This document shows, in pieces, positions 45,109 to 56,078 of a stretch of 64,000 bases of DNA. This DNA is from Pyricularia pennisetigena (Eukaryota; Ascomycota; Sordariomycetes; Magnaporthales; Pyriculariaceae). The stretch is from positions 372,001-436,000 of the forward strand of contig NW_021940918.1 of assembly GCF_004337985.1 (NCBI RefSeq), given 5' to 3'. The stretch's first letter is position 1. Each line of letters opens with the position of its first letter. The position numbers and the translations under genes are program-made. The notes under the pieces were generated by a model that searched no databases, was not told the DNA's origin, and worked only from the letters and a program-made list of their open reading frames with translations.

Positions 45109-45700
45109 ACTTTTTTTTTTTTTTTAATTGTTTGTTTCCCCCTTCTCTTATGATTATCCTAATTGGTTTCCAACATGACTCTTCTTGTGATTGATTGCCG
45201 CGCCGGTGAATAGTGGGAGTGGCTATTGAGGCAGGACTCACGGGAACCGGGCTCTCGTTGCGGGTATTCGGGGATCCGATTGTTTGCCTGCAGGTGCTTA
45301 CTAGGTCCTTTTCTTGGCCAGCGTGCAATAGGCGATGATGACTAAAAAGCAGGTTTGTTAGTGTCACCACTATATTGTATTCACTTCCACCCCACTGCAT
45401 AGGCGAGACGACATCGGTCTAGACTGGTCGCCATTTTGTCTATACGACTATGCAAATAGTCCGTATCGGGAATCCCCTCGGGGATCCGCCTATAATAACA
45501 CTTGCAGCATATAAAGAGACAAACTCGACCGTTCCTTGGCCAGGAATCACCATATGTATGCAACATGGCAAACGAAATCATCATTTGATTAACATCTTGC
45601 TCCGAATCAATAAGCCCGTAATAGAAAGAAATTGGGGGGAGAAAAAAAAGAAAGAAAGAACCCTTTACTACTCCAAATACAACCCGCGCCACGCTTTACC
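45109..45700. promoter_or_regulatory. Shared promoter of Zn2Cys6 regulator and oxidoreductase
   Basis: This 592-bp region lies between divergent starts 45108 and 45701. It has a T/A tract next to the regulator start (45112-45126) and an A/G-rich leader before the oxidoreductase ATG. I did not find an unambiguous CGG-Nx-CCG pair that I would call as its operator. Confidence 0.5.
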
Positions 45701-46948
45701 ATGCCTTCCAGAATCATCGTCATCGGCAGCGGATTTGCTGGCCTCTACAGCGCCCTATCTGCAAGGCGTCTCATCACCATCCATCGCAAAAAGGAACCAG
45801 AAGTTGCAGACATTGAAGTGTGCGTCATTGCCCCCGAGCCTAGCCTTGTGATAGCGCCTCGCCTGTACCTCGCCAACCCCGAGCGCATGACGGCTCCGCT
45901 GGAAGACCTCTTTAAAGCGACCGGCATTCGTTTCATTCGAGGCTACGTTGAGAAGATCCTCCCAGAGGAAAAACACGTGTTGGTTGGTGCTACAGACGGC
46001 ACGAGCCTCAGCGAACCCTACGACCGCCTGGTCGTAGCTGCCGGGAGCCAGCTGGCCCATCCGGACATCCCTGGGCTCACAGAACACGGCTTTGCGATCC
46101 ACAGTCTGGATAAGGCGGTAGAGCTAGAGAAGCACCTGAGAGGCCTGCCGAACTTACCCGAGGGTGAAGCTCGCAACACAGTCGTCGTTTGTGGCGCAGG
46201 ATTCACCGGTATCGAGCTCGCCGCAGAGCTCCCCGCACGTCTGAGCAATATACTCGGGCAGGGAACCTCATTCCGCGTCGTCATTGTCGATCGCAGCGAC
46301 GAGATCGGATCAGAGCTTGGCCCTGGTCCACGGCCGTTCATCAAGGAAGCGCTTCAAACCCTGGGCGTGGAGACCCGCCTCGGCTCCGGGGCTGCAGCTG
46401 TGCAAGTCGACGGCGTCATCCTCGAATCCGGAGAGAAGATCAAAGCCGCCACCGTAGTCTGGACGGCGGGTGTGCGAGCAAGCCCGCTCACAGATCAGGT
46501 CCAGACCAAGAAGGACGGGCTCGGCCGGCTCACAGTGAATGAGAACCTGCAGGTGGTCGACATGCCTGGCGTATACGCAGCAGGAGACGCGGCGCACGCC
46601 AAAACCGACACAGACGGCCACTCGGCGATGATGTCGTGCCAACACGCAATGCCGCTTGGTCGTGTGGCGGGCAACAACGCGGCGGCCTCGCTCCTGGGGC
46701 TGGACCCGACGCCGTACTCGCAGCCGCTGTATATGACGTGCCTGGCGCTGGGCAGCTACGGTGCCCTGCTCTCCCGGGGCTGGGATCGGCAGGTCATGTT
46801 CGCGGGGCCCAAGGTCAAGCCGCTGAAGCAGTACATCAACCGCGTGCTGATATACCCGCCCGGCGCGAACGAGGTTGAGGCCTTTGCTGCTGCGGATCCG
46901 GGTTGGAAATTTCCTGAATTCCCTGCCGTGCCGTTGCCGGCTCAGTGA
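45701..46948 (+). CDS. NDH-2-like FAD/NAD(P)-dependent oxidoreductase, bacterial in character
   Basis: This is a 415-aa intronless flavoprotein with the two-dinucleotide-binding-domain fold of type II NADH dehydrogenases. The FAD motif GSGFAGLYSA starts at residue 9, and the NAD(P)H motif GAGFTGIELAAEL is at 165-177. The FAD C-terminal motif MPGVYAAGDAAH comes near 290, followed by SCQHAMPLGRVAGNNAAASLLG. The C-terminal block (YMTCLALGSYGALLSRGWDRQV, then YPPGANEVEAF) resembles bacterial NAD(P)/FAD oxidoreductases more than the mitochondrial alternative NADH dehydrogenases (NDE/NDI), which have a longer N-terminus and C-terminal membrane helices. There is no clear mitochondrial presequence. 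I start at 45701 because it places the FAD motif at the usual position. The absence of introns and the bacterial-like C-terminus suggest ancient transfer, which is not proven. It is divergent from a Zn2Cys6 regulator. Confidence 0.85.
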   Translation: MPSRIIVIGSGFAGLYSALSARRLITIHRKKEPEVADIEVCVIAPEPSLVIAPRLYLANPERMTAPLEDLFKATGIRFIRGYVEKILPEEKHVLVGATDGTSLSEPYDRLVVAAGSQLAHPDIPGLTEHGFAIHSLDKAVELEKHLRGLPNLPEGEARNTVVVCGAGFTGIELAAELPARLSNILGQGTSFRVVIVDRSDEIGSELGPGPRPFIKEALQTLGVETRLGSGAAAVQVDGVILESGEKIKAATVVWTAGVRASPLTDQVQTKKDGLGRLTVNENLQVVDMPGVYAAGDAAHAKTDTDGHSAMMSCQHAMPLGRVAGNNAAASLLGLDPTPYSQPLYMTCLALGSYGALLSRGWDRQVMFAGPKVKPLKQYINRVLIYPPGANEVEAFAAADPGWKFPEFPAVPLPAQ

Positions 46949-47717
46949 TGAAACGGAAGGGGTTCCGTCTGTGGGTCTTGATTACCTGACGATATACGTA
47001 CGGGCGGACATCTGGTTATTCGGGGAAGCCAGGAAAATGATTCGTTTTGAGACTACTGCATGCTGAGTTGTTATTAGTTACAACTATGCAGTAGACGGAG
47101 AGTTTGCAGGCAGTATGCTAGCATTGCTGGCCTGCAAGGGTAGCGAGAGAGGACTGGTAGGTATTAGATTAGACTGTAATCAGTGTACTGTAGATTAGAA
47201 CCAGAAATAGATCGACACAAATAACGTTAGAAGTGTCAGCTGCGATATTCCGTATTTTGATTTACAGTGCGATGTTGAATATCAGAACCGAGACGTGCCA
47301 AGAAGAGGCGGGGAGTCAGTAACTTGACCTGCGCTGCGCCCAAGGCGGTAAAGAGTCGGCGGGTGTCAGTGTCAGTGTCAGGTGGATTGGGCAATTGCAC
47401 CAAAAACCATGTCATGTCGGCCTTAGGCATCACGTGCGTCTCGAATTCGCGCATGAGCAAAGCAAAGCACCAACCAGAGCTTTAGCGCCAATCTATGCTA
47501 ATCCTGCTCCGACTCGGCATCCATCTTTGACGGATCACCAAAAAACCCAACAGCAGGGCCCGTCTGCAAATCTTGAACCCCGTCCTCGATCCCTCCCGTA
47601 CAAAACCATAGAGGGGGAGAAGAACAAAAAAAAAAAAAAAAAGTCGCAACTGGCGTCGTCTTCGTTGTCATCGCCAACTCTACTTGCCCAACACAACCAA
47701 GTGTCGGCCGACCGTCA
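46949..47717. other. Intergenic region upstream of mS38-like gene
   Basis: These 769 bp lie between co-oriented genes. It contains an A17 tract at about 47626-47642 near the next start and no supported gene. Confidence 0.55.
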
Positions 47718-48890
47718 ATGTTACCGTGTTCGGTCCGACGCGTGGTGTCGGCGGCGCCTCAGACTCCCATCATGGGGTCCGTAGGCGCCGTCGCGGCCGC
47801 CGCCGGTGCTCTTGCGTCCGCAGCAAGGGCAACTCGGCACCAGAGGCGATACTCGTCCTCCAACCCGTCTAGCCCCGACAACGACCCCAAGGGTGTACCA
47901 CCGTCCTCGTCCGACAGGTCCATGCCCACCCAGACGTCAAAATCTTCATCGTCCAGCTCGGGCGGTGACAAGAGGAGGAGGAGGACTAAAGAGGCTGCAG
48001 ATCGCTCGTCGTTCAAGTCTCTGCCATCTGTCCCCAGCACGCAACACCTCCCTCGCGAGTGTAAGTTTTTCATTCCTTGCCCTCTGTCTGCTGCATATAT
48101 TTTCGTCCCGCCCCAGATCTCATCTCCATCTTCAGCTCTCCGAAGCCGCTTACTGATCTTGGAAACGCAAATAGCCCTCGCTCTGTCGGCCTTTTTCTCC
48201 CTGCACCGCCCCATGTCCATCACCCACAGCCTCCCGAGGACAGTGACGGACGATGCGTTTGCCTCCATCTTCCTTCGCCGCGGTCGTGCCGAAAAGACTC
48301 AAGACGTCATCTCGACCCTCTCAAATACCGTGCACGAGCTGGAAAAGCCCATGGGCAACCTTGGCCTCTCCCATGGCGACGCTGAAGCTAACGAGGGCAT
48401 GCGAGAAATCACGCTCAAGAACGCCGATGGCAGCGACTCGGGCGTCTGCGTCCAGCTCAACGACATGCTCGGTTCCAAGTTCCAACCCTTCTGCCCGCCT
48501 CCGCTCCCCAAGCCCGCCACCGCCGCCACGGAAGGCAGCTCCGCTGCCGCCGCCGAGACCGCCGAGGCTTCTGAGAGCAGCCAGGTCGAGCCGCAGCGTC
48601 GGCTGTACAAGGCCGTCCTGACGATCGAGGAGACGGTGGACGAGAACGGTGAGATCAAGTACGTGGCCCACAGCTCGGACTTGCTCGAGGACTCCCAGCA
48701 GCCACGGTCGTTCCTGGAGCGCATGGCGGCGCGCCAGCTGCGCTTTGAGGACAGCCAGAGGCAACGGCAACAGGATGGCATGTGGGCCATCAGCGTCAAG
48801 AGGCAGCGCAAGCTCAAGATGAAGAAGAAGAAGTACAAGAAGCTGATGAAGAAGACGCGCAACGAGAGGCGTAGGCTGCACCGCACCTAA
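47718..48890 (+). CDS. mS38 / Cox24-like mitochondrial ribosomal small-subunit protein (2 exons)
   Basis: The last 35 residues (SVKRQRKLKMKKKKYKKL followed by MKKTRNERRRLHR) match the conserved basic C-terminal domain of Cox24/Qri5/AURKAIP1, the mitoribosomal protein mS38. In yeast it is needed for COX1 mRNA processing and translation. Exons 47718-48060 and 48175-48890 (114-nt intron, GTAAGT...AAATAG) give 352 aa, with ESLALSAFFSLHRPMS at the join. Acceptor 48135 would also keep the frame but is further from the TACTGAT branch-like site. The N-terminus MLPCSVRRVVSAAP and the RYSSSNPSSP run read as a mitochondrial presequence; a second ATG at 47772 gives a shorter form. At 352 aa it is far longer than yeast Cox24 (about 110), with a conserved-looking middle block (HSLPRTVTDDAFASIF) and a disordered Ala-rich part. 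Confidence 0.82.
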   Translation: MLPCSVRRVVSAAPQTPIMGSVGAVAAAAGALASAARATRHQRRYSSSNPSSPDNDPKGVPPSSSDRSMPTQTSKSSSSSSGGDKRRRRTKEAADRSSFKSLPSVPSTQHLPRECKFFIPCPLSAAYIFVPPQISSPSSALRSRLLILETQIALALSAFFSLHRPMSITHSLPRTVTDDAFASIFLRRGRAEKTQDVISTLSNTVHELEKPMGNLGLSHGDAEANEGMREITLKNADGSDSGVCVQLNDMLGSKFQPFCPPPLPKPATAATEGSSAAAAETAEASESSQVEPQRRLYKAVLTIEETVDENGEIKYVAHSSDLLEDSQQPRSFLERMAARQLRFEDSQRQRQQDGMWAISVKRQRKLKMKKKKYKKLMKKTRNERRRLHRT

Positions 48891-49392
48891 ACGCTTTCTC
48901 GAATGGGAGTGCGGTTTCTTGTCGACGCAGTTTCTTTATATCCTCTTGGCTTGCTTCAAGGGGCGTATTTTGCGCGCATTTGCATTGTGCATTGGGGTTT
49001 GTTTCTCTCGAATCGTCAGGCCTGTTCCACAGCCATCGTGTTCATATCACATATATGCGATCGCTGGCATGCCTGTCCACTGCTTTTTACCCTCTACTCT
49101 TGGTGCAATCAGGGTGGTCTGGATCTATCGCGGGTCATAGATACGGCGGGCATCGGGTTGTATATATCCACGTTGTCGGGGAGTGCATGCTATCTTTACC
49201 TCGTGCAGTCCGAGTAATTTACAAAGTGCCCGCCTGCCAGAGCTCCCGCTCCGTGTGTATAGACAAACATCATGTGCTTCGAGAGCGATGGCTATTTGTA
49301 ACTATATGTACCTTATGTATGTATGTATGTACTAGTATCGATTATAGATTTTCAAAGTAATGCGCATGGAGATATGGCATTGTGGGATGACA

Positions 49393-49432
<40 letters not shown>

Positions 49433-49823
49433 NTATACTCTAGACTTGTATAGTTTTTATCTAAAATTTTGCAGCAAACATAAAAAAAAAAAAGTTGTTG
49501 CATCTGCCTTCCAAGTCCGTGTGCTCGGAACCGTTAGGGACAAGGAGCGGCCGCGCAGTGACATCAATATCCGGGAGTGGGGTTTCCAAAGCCGAAAAAA
49601 AGCATGTTCCTTGCAAGGTACCCCCTATTTGATTTAATTATCGCGTTCGACGCGGCTTTGAATCAATTCGGCACCTTCAGCCAAACCCTCAATCTTCACC
49701 CGCCAATTCGCATCATTCATTAGAGCGGGCGTTTGAAGACGGAATTTCCGTCTAGGCTGTTTTCAAAGCAAAAAGTTTGAAAAAAAAAAAGAGAGTGCAG
49801 AATAGAGGGAAGGACAGTACAAG
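48891..49823. other. Intergenic region with A39 run and an ambiguous base
   Basis: These 933 bp lie between co-oriented genes. It includes a short ATGT repeat near 49315-49330, and 39 consecutive A followed by N at 49433. The N marks an assembly uncertainty, so the distance across it may be wrong. Confidence 0.6.
49394..49432. repeat. Poly-A run (39) ending at an N
   Basis: Thirty-nine A then an unresolved base at 49433. The true length is uncertain. Confidence 0.95.
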
Positions 49824-50320
49824 ATGCCATCTCCTGTCAGACTCGTTCAGGCTCTGCTGCTACTCCTGACAAGCAGCAATGGCGCCCTGGCCGTCGAACA
49901 GACGGCCGCCTGGGTCAGCGTCGACGAGTCCGGCGCCCCCAAGACGTTGACCCCGGTGCTGAGTACCGCCAACGGCCTTCCGACCATCGTGTCCAATGCT
50001 GCGCCGCACGAGATCACCGCCACTGTGTTTACCAAGACGCAACATGGATAGTGAGTTACTTTCAGTCTGAGCATGCAATGCAGACTCGGCATCGTCTGCC
50101 CTGTGGGTCAATCGCTGACTGGAAGCTTGTATCTACCACGAAAACAGCATCTCTACTAGCACCGGCTCTCCGAGCGTCTACAGCGCCACCTCTGGCGGCT
50201 CCAACGGCCAAGGTGCGTTCCCGCTCTGCAAGGCTGCAGCAGAGGCCAAGACGCCGCTCTGTCTGCCCAAGGACGGATCCATCTTGAACCCCGGAATCAC
50301 CTACTATGGTAAGCTCTTTT

Positions 50321-50358
<38 letters not shown>

Positions 50359-51133
50359 GCTTTTGCTCCCCTTCCAATTCAACAAAACAAAGACACCGAC
50401 TGACAATGAACTCTCCCATCCAGTAACGTGGGACCCAACCTTCCTCAAAAACGCCACCAACACCACCGTGTCCATCACGACGACCTACTACAACATGACT
50501 ACGGCCCTCCTGATGAACGAGACCATCACCCCCTCGCCATCCGAGGAGCACGCGATTCCCTTCTCGCGCGGCTTCTATGCATGGCCGGTGGGGTGGCAGA
50601 TCCTGCAGCCGGGCCGGCCCGAGATGAACGTGACACTCACGCTGACCACGACGACGCGCCACTTCAACACCACCACCGTGGAGGAGCACCGGGGCCCCGT
50701 AGTGCTGGTCGAGAAGGAAAAGCCATTCAAGCAGCCCGACACCCCGACGCCCGCCGGGCCCGAGATCTACATTGGCCTGCCCGTCATCCTGGGCTTCGTG
50801 CTGCTCATGGTGTTTGGAACCTGCGTCTGGAACCGCGACGCCCGCCGCATCGACCTCGGCGCCCTTGTCGCCCGCAGTCGCCGCGGTCGCTCCGAGCGCG
50901 GCCGTGGTCGGTACCAGCGTCTTGGTGGTGACAACAACGGCGATGACGACGATGGCGCTTCGCGCGCCGGTCGCTCAGGTAGGCGGCAGAAGAAGGAGTC
51001 GATCCGGCTCGCAGAGTACGACGACGGCGAGGAGCTGGAGTCGGGCCGCTTCGGGCGGCGCGACAGCGTCGACTCGCTCGGCAGCTTGGCTGGTAGCCCT
51101 GCGCGCCAACCGCGCAAGAGGCATGGGGACTGA
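49824..51133 (+). CDS. Secreted-stalk, single-TM conserved fungal membrane protein (3 exons)
   Basis: Exons 49824-50050, 50148-50308 and 50424-51133 join in phase to give 365 aa. A cleavable signal peptide (LVQALLLLLTSSNGALA) is followed by an ectodomain with WVSVDESG, an APHEITATVFTKTQHG segment completed by splicing, two nearby Cys (PLCKAAAEAKTPLC), and ITYYVTWDPTF across the last junction. Several N-glycosylation sequons occur (NAT, NTT, NMT, NET, NVT). A single TM helix (about 244-265, YIGLPVILGFVLLMVFGTC) is followed by WNRDARRIDLG and a cytosolic tail rich in Arg/Asp/Ser. Similar single-TM proteins of unknown role are widespread in Pezizomycotina. I assign no function; a cell-surface sensor or adhesion-like role is speculation. 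Intron 2 contains a 32-nt CT microsatellite. Confidence 0.82.
50325..50356 (+). repeat. (CT)16 microsatellite in intron
   Basis: A 32-nt CT dinucleotide run directly after T9 in intron 2, 16 nt after the donor. Confidence 0.9.
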
Positions 51134-51327
51134 GTATGGATCGACGCATCAGGTTGGGAAATTATCCAAAAAGAAATGAAAAGTACTTGGATTACTCCAA
51201 CATCTTGTGTTGTATATGACAGTGTCAAAAAAAGAAAAGGCGTGGGTTTCTCAGCACCAAAAAACAACAAGTGTAGTTTTGTATTTAATTCCGCAGTGTA
51301 GGATTGGACGGTACAGATGATTAATGC

Positions 51328-51388
<61 letters not shown>

Positions 51389-51975
51389 TTTTACGTATAC
51401 AAGTATACGTACATTCTTCTGTAATGTTTGGATTATGGAGCATATATGACAAAAGGGTCCCACGCATGCTTCTGTCCAGGCGTGTGCCGCCAACGTGCAA
51501 CCAAGCTGGAAATTCGGTTGCCTCTTATGCCACAAAGTTCCGACCGATCATCGATGAACATAAGCCTCGATCCAGTAAACAAACAAAAGTTTTCTTCACG
51601 ATAGTCTCAATCAAGATCTGATTTCAGATATTATGTGCCACAAAATATGTGTAAATTCGCCCCTACGCCGCCCCCTTAAAACTCCGACGACATAACTCCG
51701 ACGCTGGTATTCCCCGCACACACAACCCCCGCCTTGGATTATCACAGACAGGAAAGACTAAGAAAGAAGAGATGAGAATATACAAGGAAAGCCAGGTAAA
51801 GGCCGTGTGTCCATCGTCTGAACGAGTGGGGCATGTGATGTGGCAGAGGCAAGCATCTGATAATGCCAGGATAACCCAAATGGTCGGCTACCCAAGCACC
51901 GGCTGAGACTATAAACAACCAATTGAACAAAAAATTGCTGAAAAGACAGAAAGCCAAACCCAAGAAAACAAAAAC
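51134..51975. other. Convergent intergenic region with (AT)28
   Basis: These 842 bp lie between converging genes. It contains the AT microsatellite and no supported ORF. Confidence 0.6.
51331..51386. repeat. (AT)28 microsatellite
   Basis: A 56-nt perfect AT dinucleotide tract, self-complementary, between two convergent 3' ends. Confidence 0.95.
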
Positions 51976-53734
51976 TCAATAACTGAAATCGACATTACCC
52001 ATTGTTGGTATCGATTTGCTATTCCCATTCGACGGCGCCATCCCATTCGAGGTGGTCTCGGATTCCGTCGTCGTCGTTTGTTGCAACTCATTGCTCTCCT
52101 CCGACGGTATCCCGCTGTCAGAGTAGCCAAGGTCCCGCATTTGTTGGAAACTCCAGCTCGGCTCGAACTCACGGCTCTTCCAAGCCACCGTGACACGTTC
52201 ATACATTTCATCGATCTGCTCCAAACTGATCTTGCTCGTCTCGTAGACCATAAAGTAAACAAAGAAGATGCCGACTATGCAGAAGGCGCCCCAAACAAAG
52301 AAGATGAGCGGGCCCAGGCTCGCATAGCCAGTGTCCACCATATAAGGGGTACTGTAGGCGATGCCAAAGTTGAGCAGCCAGTTTGACGCTGTCGACACCG
52401 ACATTGACTTGGCGCGCACCTTGAGCGGGAATATCTCGGCCGTGACGACCCACACGACAGGTCCCCACGAGGCCGCAAAGAAAAATATGTATATGGCGAC
52501 AAATGTGACCAAGACCTGGTTCTGCAGTGTGCTGGATCCGTTTGAACCCGCTATGTGCTTGGTAGCCGCTGTGAAGGAAGCGACCGATAGTTGACAGATT
52601 GACATGCCAATCGCCCCGACAATCAGCAGTCGCCGGCGTCCCCATGATTCGACGACAACCAGGCCAGGAAGCGTTGAAATAAAGTTGACAATATTCATGA
52701 TGCAAGAGATGAGGTAAGGGTTGTCGACCATTGCCCCCTTGAAGAACCACGTGCCGTAGTACATAATGAAGTTAACTCCACTGAGCTGTTGCAGCATCTG
52801 CAGACCGCACGCCGTCAGGGTCCTACGACCCAGATGGGGAGAGCCGAAGAACACATCTTTATATGTGTCAGGGCCCAATGCGAGCTCATATTCGTGGTTG
52901 GCCTTAATTTCGGCCAATTCTTCGATCACAGCTGGATGAGTAATATCGAGGCGACGTAGTCGGCTGAGCGAAAGTGCCGCCTCGGTATCTAAGCCTCGCT
53001 TGATGAGGTAGCGAGGAGTTTCTGGTAAAATGAGAAGGCCCATCATAAGAACGCAGGCCCACACAAGTTGAAGGCCGAGAGGTATGCGGTACGCAGCTGG
53101 GCCTGGGATGTCGCTGGTAATGATGTTGATGACCGAGGCTGCGAGGAGCCCCAACGTTATGAAAAGCTGGTATGCACACACCATCGTGCCTCGAATCCAC
53201 TTTGGTGCCATTTCTGATTGATAGAGTGGAACAAGAACCGATATCAATCCCACGCCAATCCCGGCCACGAACCTATTTCAACAGTCAGCGCGAGAAACTC
53301 TATTGAGACGTACCCCCCCTCAACAAAAGGTCATGCTGCTGCACGCCTTGCAGGATGCAGAGGGGTGCATCATTAGGTTAAGAAAAACGGCTGCTGCTTA
53401 GACAATCAAGCTTACCTTCCGCCCAGGAGCATTGGTATATCGGCGGAGCAGACCTGGAATACAACACCAAGGCAAAAGACTCCTATGGCAATGTGCAAAG
53501 CCTTTCGACGGCCTATGAAATCGGCCAGTGGTGCTGATACCAAGCTGCCGACAAAAGTCCCGGCGCTCAATATCGCCACGATCAGTGAGGATTGACTGGT
53601 CGATGGATTAAACTGATCCTTGAAGCTTGGCATGGCCAACACGCCATTGATCACACTGCAAAGTGACCAAAAAGAATGATTTCTTGTCAGCCAATTGCTG
53701 CCTCACCAACTCATGAAATCCAGTGGTCCAGAGG

Positions 53735-53765
<31 letters not shown>

Positions 53766-53877
53766 CGCACCCAGTATCATGTCCAAAAAGACAGCCGCCG
53801 CTCGCCACCAGCAACAATGCAAACAGTGCATTTGCAGAGGTGCCGGCGACGTTCGGCGGTTTTCGCCAAAGCATCAT
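51976..53877 (-). CDS. MFS monosaccharide transporter, Hxt/Snf3/Rco-3-like (3 exons)
   Basis: Exons 53877-53771, 53655-53416 and 53272-51976 give 547 aa with introns of 115 and 143 nt. All junctions restore sugar-porter motifs: GHDTGVINGVLAMPSF and MLLGGRFVAGIGVGLISVLVPLYQSE. Further signatures are ADFIGRRKALH, APKWIRGTMVCAYQ, LPETPRYLIKRG, the sugar-binding QMLQQLSGVNFIMYYG, and ESWGRRRLLIVG. Twelve TM segments are seen. The first-helix motif reads LFGHDTG with His33 where most family members have Tyr. The C-terminal tail is about 55 residues, Ser/Thr-rich, and ends NVDFSY; it is short for a Snf3-type sensor but resembles Neurospora Rco-3-like proteins. The substrate (glucose or another hexose) is inferred. 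Intron 1 contains 29 A on the + strand. Confidence 0.9.
53735..53763. repeat. Poly-A run (29) in sugar-transporter intron 1
   Basis: On the coding strand it is poly-T, close after the GTGCGT donor at 53770. Confidence 0.95.
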
Positions 53878-56078
53878 GATGGCAGGCGAGGGGGAGGGAC
53901 GGCCCCCTCATACGTGGAGCCGGCGAGGCTCTGTGGCGAGGAGGTCGTAGTCGTCGATTGTATTGTTTTCGGGAGGGGAAGCGTTCGGGTTATTGCTCTC
54001 GATTTTTTGAAAGTCACAGTAGCCAGCACTCATGCAGAGCCCGCCCCCCAGTAATTGCTCTTACGTAGTCGTTGGGTCGTAGTCGTCGGGAAAAAGTAGC
54101 AGCGAGTTCGGCGTCAGTGCGTCTTGATGATCGTCGTATCGAAGAAGGGCGGCGCGCGACGGCGGCGTGGTCGGCTCATTTGGCAGCGCGAGCGAAAGCG
54201 TGCGTGTACGAGCCTGCCAAGGTTGGGGAGGCTTGCCGGCTCTTCACTATGCCTGGCTGTAAACCTCCCGCAGTTTCGGGGACTCGCAGTGTGGTTAGTT
54301 CGCCAATTCCCCTGCCCAACAAAAGGCGTCTGGTCGCAATCCTTTGTCTCTGTCGCTGCCGTCGTCGTCTCGTCTCTTCATCAGTCGTCCGGTTCAGCTG
54401 GTGGGTGTGGGTAAATGGACGGGACGGAGAACGGACAGGGGCAGAGACGGAGTGGTGGAGATCAGTGTGGGATGGATGCAGCAGCGAGACCGACCCTTCA
54501 AAAACGAACGTGCGGAATGGGGAAACAAGTTCGATTCCAATACTACCAAAAGCGGCTGGCTGCTCCTTTCTCTGCTGTGAAAAGTTATGGGTCCATACCC
54601 CGACGCCAAAAGACATGGGTAGGCATGGGAAGGACTTGTAGTGACCAATGAGCAGGCGGCCCCGCGATGATTAAGCTTGAGCCACCAATTATATCATCCC
54701 AGTGGGGACGTCCATTAGCGTCTTGGCGCTGCGCTCTTCTCCTCCCTTCTCTTCGGGTTCACGGTTCACCGGCGAGACCGAGCTGCAGAGTGATGGTGAG
54801 CTTGACTCCTTTGGACCACATCATTTTTGCTTGTCCCATTGGCCCTCAAGCCATTTGTACGAGGCGGCTGGTGCTAAAACTGTATCTGTTGGTGGCACGA
54901 ATACCGGTCTTGGACGGGCTATTTGGGGCAGCTGAAAGCGCCATTTCCTGGAACAATACGTTTCCGAACCAAGTGTAGGGGTAAAATCCCTCTTTGTGAG
55001 CGCCGGACAGTTTTGAGTTCCCGTCGTGGTATTTTTGTGCCACCTACATAGGCAGCCAGGTGCGTACTTAGGTGTTTTGTACGTTGGTTTGGCTGATTAG
55101 TCTGCAATTGACATCCATACCTGCTTTTCTCCTGCTGGGTCTCTCAAAACGTCCTCGCATTCTCAACTACTCTCGACTCTAGAATTAGACCCAAAAGAAC
55201 CCTACTTGTCTAGATCCTATGGGCTGGGCTGCTGTATTTGGTGGCTCCCTTTCCGTCATCTTGTCATCAATGTCCGTGGCCACCAGAGTACGTGTCAGCT
55301 AAAATTGCTTACTTGTTGGCGCCAATCTGCCAATTTTCCTGCATCCGCCCAAGCTAAAAACAAAAGGGTAACCGTCGGCTCTGTGTTCACTTCTTGTGCA
55401 TTGCAGGTAGGTTTTCAGCTGCAAGGCCCATCTCATTTGCGCTTTTCCTTCGTAGTTTGTCTATCGTTTATGGCGTACGGAGTATGCTCTTCTCTTTCTT
55501 TTTTTTTTCCTTCTTTTTTTTCCTTTTTTTTTCAATCTTGAGCGGGTAAATTTATATATGGCCCGTTCAAAACCTGTGTAATAATATTTTCCTGAACTTG
55601 CAAAATATGACCTCGAGGAAGTGCCCATTCGATCACAATTCATCTCCTGGCTGGATCTCTCTCCAGAATATTACCTAGGTAGGCAGCAAGACACAAAGGT
55701 GGATTCAGTGGCGGAAAGATTAATAAAACTAATCCAAGGATCAACAATCGAACTAGGTTGGTTGCATTCATAATGGTAACTCCTTCGGAAGCGCTTATAG
55801 AACGGAGAACATGTGTCCGATCTTGGTGCCTACAGCCTACTTTCTACCTATGCCGTGGGCATCAGCCACTACTTCCAAGTGGAATTCCTTTTGTAAAAAT
55901 GTGTTTGAAAACCAAAAGTTAGAACATAGTGATATCAAGATTGTTTAAGTAGCTATCCAAATCATCGGCTCAGACCGGGTACACTTTTCTAGTCAACGTC
56001 AAATGCACTTGAAGGCCTTTTATCAATACACATCATCGTAAGAAAACAGAGAAAAGGAGAGGAAATGAGTTTAAAAAC
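53878..56078. other. Intergenic: sugar-transporter promoter and fumarate-reductase 3' region
   Basis: These 2201 bp lie between co-oriented genes. The GC-rich part (53880-54640) forms open frames by composition but without recognisable protein features, and is probably promoter/leader of the transporter. TACCTAGGTAGG occurs near 55672. No gene is supported. Confidence 0.5.

Noticed and set aside
54072..54641. 189-codon open frame upstream of the sugar transporter
   Set aside because: GC-rich leader sequence without recognisable motifs. All three + frames are open here, which reflects composition.
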